Below, one piece after another: positions 7,176 to 15,628 of a stretch of DNA of 64,000 nt. Under the pieces are notes generated by a model, which saw only the letters and a list, made by a program, of their open reading frames with translations, did no database searches and had not been told where the DNA came from. The DNA lies in contig NZ_JQKW01000010.1 in NCBI RefSeq assembly GCF_000746255.1, positions 1 to 64,000 on the forward strand, in the 5' to 3' direction. This stretch comes from Thermodesulfobacterium hydrogeniphilum. Its GTDB lineage: Bacteria > Desulfobacterota > Thermodesulfobacteria > Thermodesulfobacteriales > Thermodesulfobacteriaceae. Position numbers and translations under genes: made by a program. Within the stretch, counting starts at the first letter, position 1; every line of letters starts with the position of its first letter.

Positions 7176-8602
7176 TTTTCTAATAATTCAGTTAATATTT
7201 TATTTACTATCTTAGGGTTAGCTTTTCCTTGAGTTTTCTTTAAAACCTGCCCCACAAAAAATCCTATAATTCCCTTTTTACCAGCTTTATATTTTTCTAC
7301 TTCTTTTGGATTTTCTTTTAGAACTTCCTCACAAACAGATTTTAATTTATCTTCAGAACTCTCCTGAATAAGTCCTCTTTCTTCTATAATCTTTTTAGGT
7401 TCAATCCCTTTTTCATATACTTCAGGAAAAACCTGTTTGGCGATAGTCATTGAAATAAGACCCTTTTCAACCAACTGTAAAAGCTGAGCCAGATTTTGAG
7501 AGGTTAAATTGGTTTCATAGATATCTTTTCCATCTCTATTAAGATAGCGTAAAACCTCTGTAAGCATAAAATTAGATATAGCTTTGGGATTATTATATAG
7601 TTTAACAGTTTCTTCAAAGAAATCAGCTAAGGATTTCTCTTCTATAAGAATATCTACTTCATAAGGAGTTAGACCATAAGTCTGAAGGAATCTCTGTTTC
7701 TTGACATGAGGAAGTTCAGGAAGCTCAGTTTTAACATTTTCTATAAGCTCTTCTTCAAGCTGTATTTCTATTAAATCAGGATCAGGAAAATAGCAATAAT
7801 CATGTGCTTCTTCTTTCCCTCTCATAGGATGGGTAGTTTGAGTAGCTTCATCATAAAGCCTTGTTTCCTGAATAATTTCTTTACCTTCTAAAAGAAGGCC
7901 TATTTGTCTTTTGATTTCATAACTTAAAGCCCTTTCTACATGCTTGAAAGAGTTCATATTTTTAAGTTCAACCTTGGTTCCAAATTTAGTGCTTCCTTTT
8001 GGTCTTACTGAAACATTTGCATCACATCTTAAACTTCCTTCTTCCATGTTTCCATCACATATACCCAAATAACGAACAATTCTTCTTAAGGTTTTTAAAT
8101 AAGCTACTGCTTCTTCTGGAGAAGAAATTTCTGGTTTGCTTACAATTTCAAGAAGAGGAACACCAGCTCTGTTAAAATCTACATAAGAATAGGGTTGTTT
8201 TTCATCATGGATAAGCTTTCCAGCATCCTCTTCCATATGAATACGAACCAGATTTATTTTCTTTTTTTGTCCGTTTATTTCTATTTCAACTGCTCCTCCT
8301 TCTGCAATAGGAAGTTCATATTGAGAAATCTGATAACCCTTAGGAAGATCTGGATAAAAATAATTTTTACGAGCCATTACAGAAACAAAATTAATTTTAC
8401 AACCTAAAGCAAGAGCTAATCTAAGAGCATATTCCACAGCTTTCTTGTTTATTACAGGAAGTACTCCTGGCAAGCCCATACACACAGGACAGACCTGAGT
8501 ATTTGGAGGATTTCCAAATTTAGTAGAACAGGAACAGAACATTTTAGTTTGAGTAGTTAACTGAGCGTGAACTTCTAAACCAATGACTGCCTCAAATTCC
8601 AT
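7172..8602 (-). CDS. gatB: Aspartyl/glutamyl-tRNA amidotransferase subunit B
   Basis: GatB is the kinase/transamidase subunit of GatCAB, which converts Glu-tRNA-Gln or Asp-tRNA-Asn to the amidated form. EFEAVIGLEVHAQLTTQTKM, the zinc-site Cys pairs (CSCSTKFGN, QVCPVCMGLPG) and ARKNYFYPDLPKGYQISQYE are diagnostic. The C-terminal part holds the tail domain that touches the tRNA (KGIIGFFVGQVLKKTQGKANP). I chose ATG 8602 because it has GAGAGG 7 bases upstream and gives the normal ~476 residues; a TTG five codons earlier is less likely. A strong promoter lies at 8634-8662. It is the first gene of gatB-mtnA-rex. Confidence 0.95.
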   Translation of the reverse strand: MEFEAVIGLEVHAQLTTQTKMFCSCSTKFGNPPNTQVCPVCMGLPGVLPVINKKAVEYALRLALALGCKINFVSVMARKNYFYPDLPKGYQISQYELPIAEGGAVEIEINGQKKKINLVRIHMEEDAGKLIHDEKQPYSYVDFNRAGVPLLEIVSKPEISSPEEAVAYLKTLRRIVRYLGICDGNMEEGSLRCDANVSVRPKGSTKFGTKVELKNMNSFKHVERALSYEIKRQIGLLLEGKEIIQETRLYDEATQTTHPMRGKEEAHDYCYFPDPDLIEIQLEEELIENVKTELPELPHVKKQRFLQTYGLTPYEVDILIEEKSLADFFEETVKLYNNPKAISNFMLTEVLRYLNRDGKDIYETNLTSQNLAQLLQLVEKGLISMTIAKQVFPEVYEKGIEPKKIIEERGLIQESSEDKLKSVCEEVLKENPKEVEKYKAGKKGIIGFFVGQVLKKTQGKANPKIVNKILTELLEK

Positions 8603-8633
8603 CTGATTCCCTCTCAAAAAACTTTAAAAATAA

Positions 8634-8662
8634 ATCTTACAATTTTTTTACCTTTCTGTCAA
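8634..8662 (-). promoter_or_regulatory. Promoter of gatB-mtnA-rex
   Basis: On the minus strand a perfect -35 TTGACA (8657-8662) is followed by a 17-base spacer and TAAGAT (8634-8639). The expected start is around 8627, leaving a ~25-base leader that contains the gatB ribosome site. Confidence 0.7.
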
Positions 8663-8667
8663 TATGA

Positions 8668-9687
8668 TTAATATTTATTTTTTATAATTCCTCCTCCTAA
8701 TAAATAATTTTTTTCATAAAAAGCACACACTTGACCTGGGGTTACACTTTTAACAGGCTCTTCAAATAAAACTACATAATTACTGTTTTCTTTAAAAATA
8801 TTTTTAACTTTCACTGGTTTAGTTCTGTATCTTATTTGAGCCCAAGGATCCTCCCATTTTTCTAAAGGGAGATGTAAATTGAGATTTTCTAAAATTAGTC
8901 CTTTTGAATATAGCTTCTCTTTTTCTCCAAGAAAAATAGTATTGGTTTCAGGGTCTAAAGAGATAACATAAAGAGGTTTTCCCAAAGGGATTCCTAAACC
9001 TTTCCTTTGACCTACAGTAAACCAGTAAATTCCTGGATGAAATCCTACAATTTTATTGTCATATACAATAGGTCCATTTTTTTTAGATAAATAGTTAGCC
9101 AAAAATTCTTTTAAAGTTTTACCTTTTAAAAAACAAATATCCTGGGATTCATTAGTTTTTAAAAAACTAAAAAATGTTTTAGCTAATTTTTTTACTTCTT
9201 CTTTTTCCCAGTCTCCCAGAGGAAAAATAAGATAAGGAATAACTTCCTTTTTTACCAGAGCTAAAAAATAGGACTGATCTTTGTTTTTATCTTTTCCTCT
9301 TTTAAATAAAATTTCATCTTTATATTTTTCAGTTTCTATATAATGTCCTGTAGCAAATTTATTCGCTCTTAACTGATATATAGCATAATTAAAAGCCTCT
9401 CCAAATTTGATTAATCTATTACACAAAGCGCATGGATTAGGAGTTTTTCCATGTTCATAAGATGTTATAAAATAATCTACAATTTCTTTCTTAAACTTCT
9501 TTCTTAAGTCTATAATATAATGAGAAATTTTTAATTTATTAGCAATTTGAGAAGCTCTTTCTATGTTTTCTTCATGAGAGTCAAATAGCTTAAAGGTTAT
9601 GGCAACCAAATCATAACCTTCTTTTTTAAGGAGATACGCTGAAACTGCACTATCAATGCCACCGCTTAAGGCTATAGCTATTTTCAT
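8668..9687 (-). CDS. mnmA: tRNA-specific 2-thiouridylase MnmA
   Basis: MnmA transfers sulfur to U34 of tRNA-Lys, -Glu and -Gln after adenylation. The PP-loop ATP site SGGIDSAV (~8-15) is followed by TPNPCALCN (~82-90), which holds the first catalytic Cys. SQDICFLKG (~180-190) holds the second Cys that carries the persulfide. The C-terminal beta domain includes TVGQRKGLGI. The 339 residues are slightly shorter than the usual ~360. No ribosome-binding site precedes the ATG, and a promoter at 9698-9725 would place the transcript start only a few bases upstream, so this mRNA is probably leaderless. Confidence 0.93.
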   Translation of the reverse strand: MKIAIALSGGIDSAVSAYLLKKEGYDLVAITFKLFDSHEENIERASQIANKLKISHYIIDLRKKFKKEIVDYFITSYEHGKTPNPCALCNRLIKFGEAFNYAIYQLRANKFATGHYIETEKYKDEILFKRGKDKNKDQSYFLALVKKEVIPYLIFPLGDWEKEEVKKLAKTFFSFLKTNESQDICFLKGKTLKEFLANYLSKKNGPIVYDNKIVGFHPGIYWFTVGQRKGLGIPLGKPLYVISLDPETNTIFLGEKEKLYSKGLILENLNLHLPLEKWEDPWAQIRYRTKPVKVKNIFKENSNYVVLFEEPVKSVTPGQVCAFYEKNYLLGGGIIKNKY

Positions 9688-9697
9688 TTTCTAAGGT

Positions 9698-9725
9698 ATA
9701 ATAATATTTTAGAAATTTAGTTCAA
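9698..9725 (-). promoter_or_regulatory. Promoter of mnmA, adjoining a divergent promoter for the YcaO gene
   Basis: Minus strand: TTGAAC (9720-9725), 16-base spacer, TATTAT (9698-9703). The predicted start, ~9690, is within a few bases of the mnmA ATG at 9687. On the plus strand a TATAAT at 9734-9739, with no clear -35, probably serves the YcaO gene, so the 83-base gap would hold two divergent promoters. Confidence 0.55.
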
Positions 9726-9770
9726 AATTATACTATAATTTTGAAAATTTTACACTTAATAGGAGGAAAA

Positions 9771-11513
9771 ATGGAAGATTTATTGAAAAAATTTTTAGAG
9801 CCTTCTCAAAAGGTTGTTGCTGATAAAGCTAAATTTCCTGAAGAAACAGTAAAAGAGGTAGAAAAAAAGCTTTTATCTGTGGGATTAAAAATTTACAAAG
9901 GTGTAAAAAGGGTGGATAAAGGGAGACTGGGTATTCCTGTATATTTGAGCTTATATGATATAGAAGGGCAAAGAATAACAGGGAAATTTAAACAAATGGG
10001 GAAGGGTGCTACAGAAACATTGGCAAAGGCAAGCGCTCTTATGGAGTTGGTTGAGCGTTTTTCCTTGTTTTTTTATTATAAAAAAATTCATGAAATAGGT
10101 AAATTTGCCACTTTTGAAGAGTTGGGAGATAAAGCTATTCCTTTTGAAAATATTTTAAAATCTGTAGAGGATGAAGAAGATAAAAAAACAAAAGAAATAG
10201 CTAAAAGATTTCTTAAAAAGGTTCCTTTTCATTTTGTTCCAGCTTTTGAGTTTAGAACTAAAGAAATAAAATATTTGCCTTTTCATTGGTTCTGGTTACT
10301 TTATGAATATAATGGATCAGCTGCTGGAAATACTTATCCTGAAGCTTCAGTTCAGGGAGTCTGTGAATTAATAGAAAGGCATGTTAGTGCTTATTCAATC
10401 AGAGAAAATAGTCCTATGTCTGCAATAAAAAGAGACTCTATAAAAGGAGAGGCAAAAGAATTATTAAATTGTTATGAAAGACTAAGGATAAATTTATGGA
10501 TTAGAGATATGACTTTTGGAATGCCTGTGCCAACTATAGCTGTGATGGCTATGGATCCTTCTACCTATCCTCATAGAAGTGAAATAGTTTATACAGCAGG
10601 AACAGCAACTTCTCCAGAAAGGGCGCTTATCAGGGCTTTAACAGAAATAGCCCAGCTTGCTGGAGATTTTGATACAGAAGGAAGATATGAAGAAAGTGGA
10701 CTTCCCAAATTTTCAACCTTAGAAGAGGCTAAAAATGTAATAAATTACACTAAAGAAATTAGTTTAAATGATCTACCTAATCTTTATGCTGAAGATCATG
10801 TAAAAGAACTTGAACTTCTTTCTGAAAAAATGAAAAACTTAGGTTATGAGATATATTTGGTAGATATTACACATTCTGCTTTGAATTTACCTGCAGTTTA
10901 TACTATTATACCTGGTATGCTATTTAGAGAAAGAACCAAAATTTCACTGCTTTATCAACTTATAAGAACTATTAGCTTATTTATACCTGTGGAAGAAAAT
11001 AAAAAAATATTAGAAGAAATATTGAAAGAAGTAGAAGATAAATACTATTTATGGGCATATTTAGGAACTGTTCATAAAAACTCAGGTAAAAATCTTGAAG
11101 CTATATTTTGCTATGAAAAAGCTTTGCAGTTATCACCTCCAGAGGCTGATAAGATAGCTATTTATACTCATATTGCTGATACTTATTTTAGAATGGAAGA
11201 GTATAAAAAGGTAATAGAAACAGTTTTAAAAGGGCTGGAAATAGAGGAAATTCCTGAATTGTATAATCTTTTAGGCAGGGCTTATTATAGATTGGGAGAT
11301 TACTTTCAGGCTATGGAAGCTTTTTTAAGGGCTACAGAATTGGCTCCAGCTTCAGCTATAGATTATGCTAATGTAGGGTATTGTTTAAAAGCTATAAATC
11401 AGCTTTCTACAGCTCAGATTTTTTTTAGGAAAGCTTTAGAACTTGATCCAGATTTGACTATGGCAAAAAGGGGATTAGAATATTGTGAGGCTTTTTTAAA
11501 TACTAAAAACTAA
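9771..11513 (+). CDS. YcaO-domain protein with C-terminal TPR repeats
   Basis: YcaO proteins use ATP to activate backbone amides, forming azolines, thioamides or amidines. The domain occupies ~40-390 of 580 residues and keeps the ATP/Mg motifs: KASALMELVERFS (SxxxExxxR), EASVQGVCELIERH (QxxxExxER) and RALTEIAQ. Residues ~410-575 form about four tetratricopeptide repeats (NSGKNLEAIFCYEKALQLSP; FFRKALELDPDLTMAKRGLE), a likely partner- or substrate-binding arm. I chose ATG 9771, which follows AATAGGAGGAAAA, over an earlier ATG without a ribosome site. The ferredoxin gene 13 bases downstream is probably co-transcribed. No precursor peptide or TfuA gene is nearby, so the substrate is unknown; E. 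coli YcaO also ends in helical repeats. Confidence 0.88.
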   Translation: MEDLLKKFLEPSQKVVADKAKFPEETVKEVEKKLLSVGLKIYKGVKRVDKGRLGIPVYLSLYDIEGQRITGKFKQMGKGATETLAKASALMELVERFSLFFYYKKIHEIGKFATFEELGDKAIPFENILKSVEDEEDKKTKEIAKRFLKKVPFHFVPAFEFRTKEIKYLPFHWFWLLYEYNGSAAGNTYPEASVQGVCELIERHVSAYSIRENSPMSAIKRDSIKGEAKELLNCYERLRINLWIRDMTFGMPVPTIAVMAMDPSTYPHRSEIVYTAGTATSPERALIRALTEIAQLAGDFDTEGRYEESGLPKFSTLEEAKNVINYTKEISLNDLPNLYAEDHVKELELLSEKMKNLGYEIYLVDITHSALNLPAVYTIIPGMLFRERTKISLLYQLIRTISLFIPVEENKKILEEILKEVEDKYYLWAYLGTVHKNSGKNLEAIFCYEKALQLSPPEADKIAIYTHIADTYFRMEEYKKVIETVLKGLEIEEIPELYNLLGRAYYRLGDYFQAMEAFLRATELAPASAIDYANVGYCLKAINQLSTAQIFFRKALELDPDLTMAKRGLEYCEAFLNTKN

Positions 11514-11526
11514 AGGAGGAAAAAAG

Positions 11527-11958
11527 GTGATATATAAAAAAGGACTATATTTAAAATTTCCTCCAGAGGTGGTAGATAGGCCCATTGTTTATAAATTAGT
11601 TAAGGACTATGATCTTGTTTTTAATATTTTAAAAGCTACTATTACTCCTGGAAAAGAAGGAATAATGATTATGGAATTGGAAGGGACTCCAGAAAAACTT
11701 AAAGAAGGTTTGGATTATTTAAAAGAAATAGGAGTTGAAGTAAAACCTTTAGAACAGCAAATTATCAAAAATGAAGAAAAATGTATCCATTGCGGAAATT
11801 GCATTGCAGTATGCCCTACAGGAGCTTTATATATAGATAGAGAAACATTTTATGTGAATTTTAATCCTGAAAAATGTAGTGCCTGCGAATTTTGTGTAGC
11901 AGTTTGTATAACAAAAGCTATGGAAGTTCATGTAGAAAGCAAACTTGAGATGCTTTAA
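11527..11958 (+). CDS. NIL-domain 2[4Fe-4S] ferredoxin
   Basis: This 143-residue protein has an N-terminal NIL domain (~1-75, the ligand-binding fold also found in methionine ABC transporters). It is followed by two ferredoxin clusters, CIHCGNCIAVCPTGAL and CSACEFCVAVC. NIL-ferredoxins of this type have been linked in methanogens to sulfur incorporation into homocysteine. Here the gene follows a YcaO gene by 13 bases and starts with GTG after AAAGGAGGAAAAAAG. An electron- or sulfur-supply role for the YcaO reaction is an inference from adjacency. The domain assignment is firm. Confidence 0.88.
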   Translation: MIYKKGLYLKFPPEVVDRPIVYKLVKDYDLVFNILKATITPGKEGIMIMELEGTPEKLKEGLDYLKEIGVEVKPLEQQIIKNEEKCIHCGNCIAVCPTGALYIDRETFYVNFNPEKCSACEFCVAVCITKAMEVHVESKLEML

Positions 11959-11968
11959 TAAAAATGTC

Positions 11969-11996
11969 TTGACTTTTAGATCAAAAATAGTATAAA
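11969..11996 (+). promoter_or_regulatory. Promoter of the pilT genes
   Basis: TTGACT (11969-11974), 16-base spacer, TATAAA (11991-11996). The transcript would start near 12003, while the pilT ATG is at 12007 and has no ribosome-binding site, suggesting leaderless initiation. Confidence 0.65.
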
Positions 11997-12006
11997 TAAA
12001 CAAAGT

Positions 12007-13098
12007 ATGGCAAGATTAGATCCCTTTTTCAAATTAATGATAGATACTCAGGCTTCAGATCTTCATCTTTCCGCAGGGAATCCCCCTCTTTTAAGAGTTC
12101 ATGGAGATTTACAGAAGGTAAAATATAAAATTTTAGAAGATGAAGAACTTAGAGAGATGCTTTATGAAATTGCTCCAGAGGAAATAATTAAAAAATTTGA
12201 AGAAGATGGGGAGGTTGATTGGGGATATGAGATTCCTGGTTTAGCAAGATTTAGAGTTAATTATTTTAGACAAAGAAAAGGTGTAGCAGCAGTTTTCAGG
12301 CTTATTCCAAATAAAATTAAAACAGTTGAAGAATTGGGTTTACCATCTTTGCTAAATAAATTAGCTTTACTTCCAAGAGGACTTATTTTGGTCACAGGTC
12401 CTACAGGTTCTGGTAAATCCACTACCTTAGCTGCAATTATAGATTATGCTAATAGAATGCGCTATGATCATATTATTACTATAGAAGATCCTATAGAATT
12501 TGTTCATGAACCTAAGAATTGCTTAGTTAATCAAAGAGAATTAGGGACTCATACTAAAAGCTTTTCCAATGCTTTAAGAGCAGCTTTAAGAGAAGATCCT
12601 GATATTATATTAGTTGGAGAAATGAGAGATCTGGAAACTATAGCCTTAGCTTTGGAAGCATCTCTTACAGGCCATTTGGTATTCTCTACTTTACATACTA
12701 TCTCTGCTGCTCAAACTGTAAGCAGAATTATAGAAGTCTTTCCTCCAGAAGCAAGAGATCAAATAAGAATGTCCTTATCTGAATCTTTAAGAGCAGTAAT
12801 TTCTCAAACCATGTTTAAAAGAATAGATAAACCTGGAAGAATAGTTGCTTTAGAAATAATGATAGCAACTCCCGCTATCAGAAATCTGATAAGAGAAAAT
12901 AAAATTCATCAGATACCTTCTATGATTCAGACAGGTAAAAAATATGGTATGATGTCCTTAGATGATTGTATAATGGATTATCTTAAAAAGGGCTGGATCA
13001 GCCCAGAAGAAGCTTTTATTAAATCCATAGATAAAACCAGATTCTTACCTTATGTGCAAAATAAAGAAGCTATTGATTTTACAGAAATGCCTGGTTAA
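12007..13098 (+). CDS. pilT: Type IV pilus retraction ATPase PilT
   Basis: PilT is the hexameric ATPase that depolymerises type IV pili and powers twitching motility. The 363 residues carry the PilT-type N-terminus ASDLHLSAGNPPLLRVHG, Walker A GPTGSGKST (131-139), Walker B-type ILVGEMRDLET and the His box TGHLVFSTLHT. A second PilT-like gene follows after 2 bases, and a small gene of unknown role comes third. The start shown lacks a ribosome site but sits only ~10 bases after the -10 box, and no better start exists downstream. Confidence 0.93.
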   Translation: MARLDPFFKLMIDTQASDLHLSAGNPPLLRVHGDLQKVKYKILEDEELREMLYEIAPEEIIKKFEEDGEVDWGYEIPGLARFRVNYFRQRKGVAAVFRLIPNKIKTVEELGLPSLLNKLALLPRGLILVTGPTGSGKSTTLAAIIDYANRMRYDHIITIEDPIEFVHEPKNCLVNQRELGTHTKSFSNALRAALREDPDIILVGEMRDLETIALALEASLTGHLVFSTLHTISAAQTVSRIIEVFPPEARDQIRMSLSESLRAVISQTMFKRIDKPGRIVALEIMIATPAIRNLIRENKIHQIPSMIQTGKKYGMMSLDDCIMDYLKKGWISPEEAFIKSIDKTRFLPYVQNKEAIDFTEMPG

Positions 13099-13100
13099 AA

Positions 13101-14252
13101 ATGCTTACTGAATTAGAAATTAAAGAATTATTACATAGGTTGGCTTTTTTAGAACCCGGGATTTCAGATATTTTCATTTTATCAGGTTATCCTTTTCAAG
13201 TAATGGTTTATGGCAAGATGAAATCTGTATTTTTTGAAGATTTTCCAGTAGAGGCTCTTACACCTTTTCAAACAGAAGTTATAGCTTTTAATATGATTAA
13301 AGATAGACCTTATCTTTATACCAAACTTATTAAAGATGGATATGCTGATTTTTCTTATGCCTTAGATGACGAAACAAGATTCAGAGTAAATATCTTTTCC
13401 CGTCAGAAGACTTATAACATTATAATGCGTAAACTTGATAGTAAAGTTAAATCTATAGAAGAATTGGGATTACCTAAAATTTTTTATAAGATTGCTAAAG
13501 AAAAATATGGAATTATTTTAGTAACAGGAGCTACAGGTCAGGGTAAAACTACTACTTTAGCAGCTATTTTGCATGAGATTAATAAGAACAATTCTGTACA
13601 TATTCTTACCTTGGAAGATCCTGTAGAATATATTCATAAACCTATAAAAGCAACTGTTAATCAGAGAGAGCTGGGAACAGATTTTAGTTCTTATGCAGAG
13701 GGTCTAAGAGCAGCTTTAAGGCAGGCTCCTCATGTTATTCTGGTTGGGGAAATCCGTGATAGAGAAACCATGGATATAGCTTTAACAGCTGCAGAAACAG
13801 GACATTTAGTATTTTCTACTTTACATACTATAGGAGCTTCTCAAACTATCAACAGAATTGTAGGTTTTTATCCCTTAGATGAGGAGCATCAAATAAGACA
13901 AAGAATAGCTGCAACTTTAAAATGGATTGTTGGGCAAAAGTTATTGCCCAAGGTTGGTGGAGGAAGAATCCCTGTTTTTGATATTTTGTATAATAATTTA
14001 AGAGTAAGAGAAATAATTTTAACAGGGGAATCCGAGGGAAAAACTTTGTATGATGCTATGACCCAGGGTGGTCCTTTTGGAATGCAGACATTTGATCAGC
14101 ACCTTATAGAGCTATATAAAAAAGGTTTGATAGATGAAGAACAGGCTCTATATCATTGTTTAAGAAGAGATATAGTAGGAAGACAGATAGATCTTATTAA
14201 AAAAACAAAAAGGAACTCTTTCTATGGAAGAAATAACTTTAGAGCTTGGTGA
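13101..14252 (+). CDS. PilT/PilU-like type IV pilus ATPase
   Basis: This second retraction-type ATPase of 383 residues resembles PilU more than PilT. Walker A is GATGQGKTT, the Walker B region is HVILVGEIRDRETMD, and the His box TGHLVFSTLHT is conserved. The N-terminal domain is PilT-like, but ASDLHL is replaced by ISDIFILSGYPFQVM. PilU-type partners usually act only together with PilT, which fits the 2-base spacing between the two genes. The last ~15 residues (KKTKRNSFYGRNNFRAW) are basic and may reflect a drifted terminus. Assignment as pilU itself is probable, not certain. Confidence 0.85.
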   Translation: MLTELEIKELLHRLAFLEPGISDIFILSGYPFQVMVYGKMKSVFFEDFPVEALTPFQTEVIAFNMIKDRPYLYTKLIKDGYADFSYALDDETRFRVNIFSRQKTYNIIMRKLDSKVKSIEELGLPKIFYKIAKEKYGIILVTGATGQGKTTTLAAILHEINKNNSVHILTLEDPVEYIHKPIKATVNQRELGTDFSSYAEGLRAALRQAPHVILVGEIRDRETMDIALTAAETGHLVFSTLHTIGASQTINRIVGFYPLDEEHQIRQRIAATLKWIVGQKLLPKVGGGRIPVFDILYNNLRVREIILTGESEGKTLYDAMTQGGPFGMQTFDQHLIELYKKGLIDEEQALYHCLRRDIVGRQIDLIKKTKRNSFYGRNNFRAW

Positions 14253-14264
14253 TAAAGGAGTCAA

Positions 14265-14729
14265 ATGGTAAACAATACTTATAAAGATTATCTTATAGAA
14301 AAACCTTTATGTTTGATATTGTGGAATTTGGACTCTTCTCCTGATAGTATTATTGATTTTTTTAAAAATAAAAAAGACCTTGAAATCAAAGAAATTAAAA
14401 ATACAGAGAACTTAGAATATTGGCTTAAGATTTCCAGAGTAGAAAATATAATTTTAGGAATTAAAAATTTAGAAGAAGGTAAAGATATACAAGAATATAT
14501 AAACAAAAAATTACCTATGGAAAAGAGAAGAGAAATAAAGTTGATTTATATTTTACCAGAAGCAAAGACCTTAGATCCTAAGGAGACCTTTTTATTAAGT
14601 GCCAATTTGGTTGTTTCAGAAAAACATCTGTCAGATATAGAGAAAATATACGAGAGAGCTGAACAATATTGGATTTTTCTTTATAAAGATTATAAGAGAG
14701 CTTTTTCAAAATATTTGGAAACTCTTTAA
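14265..14729 (+). CDS. Hypothetical protein of the pilT cluster
   Basis: I do not recognise this 154-residue protein. It has alternating hydrophobic strands and charged helices (CLILWNLDSS, ENIILGIKN, KLIYILPEA, NLVVSEK), consistent with a small Rossmann-like or receiver-like alpha/beta fold. No phosphoacceptor Asp in a DxxxPxxDG context is seen. There is no signal peptide or membrane segment. It starts 12 bases after the second pilT-like gene, with AAAGGAG upstream, so it is probably in the same operon and could regulate pilus retraction. That role is a guess from position. Confidence 0.6.
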   Translation: MVNNTYKDYLIEKPLCLILWNLDSSPDSIIDFFKNKKDLEIKEIKNTENLEYWLKISRVENIILGIKNLEEGKDIQEYINKKLPMEKRREIKLIYILPEAKTLDPKETFLLSANLVVSEKHLSDIEKIYERAEQYWIFLYKDYKRAFSKYLETL

Positions 14730-14746
14730 TTGTAGGGGGGGTATAA

Positions 14747-15628
14747 ATGATTAAAAAAGCTGTCCTTCCTGTAGCAGGTCTTGGTACCAGAATGCTCCCT
14801 ATAACAAAAGTAGTTCCTAAGGAACTTCTTAATATTATAGATAGACCAACTATTGAATATGTAGTAGATGAGACTATAAATTCAGGTATAGATACTCTAA
14901 TTTTTATCATTTCTCAAGGAAAGGGCAAAATTATAGACTATTTTGATATGGATATGAATTTAAGAAGTTTTTTAAAAGAAAGAGGAAAATTAGATTTATT
15001 AAAAAAAGTTGAAGGAGTAGAAGATAAAATTAAACACTTAATAGAGGTTCGTCAAAAAATTCCAGAAGGGTTAGGACATGCTGTTCTCATGGCTGAAAAA
15101 GCTGTGGGAAATGAGCCTTTTGCAGTCCTGTTAGGAGATGATCTGGTAGATGCAGATCCTCCTTGCATGAAACAGATGATAGAAGTCTATACTCAGCTTT
15201 CTGCTAAAACTAAAAATCATAGTATTATTGCTGTAGAAGAGGTTCCATTAGAGGATATTTCTAAATACGGAATTGTTGATGGAGAAAGGATAGAGGAAGA
15301 TCTGATAAAAATAAAAAAAGTTATAGAAAAACCCTCTCCAGAAGAGGCACCTTCAAATTTAGCTATTATTGGAAGATATATTTTTGATCCTGTTATTTTT
15401 ACTTATTTAAAACAGATACCTAAGGTTAAAGGAGAATATCAGCTTACTGATGCTATACAACTTATGATAGATAATGGCTATGAAGTTTACGCTTATCTTT
15501 TTAAAGGAGAACGTTTTGATACAGGAAATAAAGAAGGATTTTTTAAAACGATTCTTCATTATGCAAGTAAAAATTCAAAATTAAAAGAAGTTTTGATAAA
15601 GTTTGTTAAAGAAAATAAACTAACTTAA
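14747..15628 (+). CDS. galU: UTP-glucose-1-phosphate uridylyltransferase
   Basis: GalU makes UDP-glucose, feeding LPS and exopolysaccharide synthesis. The 293 residues open with AVLPVAGLGTRMLPITKVVPKE, the nucleotide-binding signature. They continue with GLGHAVLMAEKAVGNEPFAVLLGDD and the end segment GERFDTGNKEGF, all standard for GalU. The start follows GTAGGGGGGG. The stop overlaps the priA start (TAATG). A UDP-glucose 6-dehydrogenase that would use its product is encoded ~11 kb downstream on the other strand. Confidence 0.95.
   Translation: MIKKAVLPVAGLGTRMLPITKVVPKELLNIIDRPTIEYVVDETINSGIDTLIFIISQGKGKIIDYFDMDMNLRSFLKERGKLDLLKKVEGVEDKIKHLIEVRQKIPEGLGHAVLMAEKAVGNEPFAVLLGDDLVDADPPCMKQMIEVYTQLSAKTKNHSIIAVEEVPLEDISKYGIVDGERIEEDLIKIKKVIEKPSPEEAPSNLAIIGRYIFDPVIFTYLKQIPKVKGEYQLTDAIQLMIDNGYEVYAYLFKGERFDTGNKEGFFKTILHYASKNSKLKEVLIKFVKENKLT

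Noticed and set aside
14224-14271. Tiny frame MEEITLELGDKGVKW between the second pilT-like gene and the next gene
   Set aside because: It overlaps both neighbours, has no ribosome site, and is too short to support.
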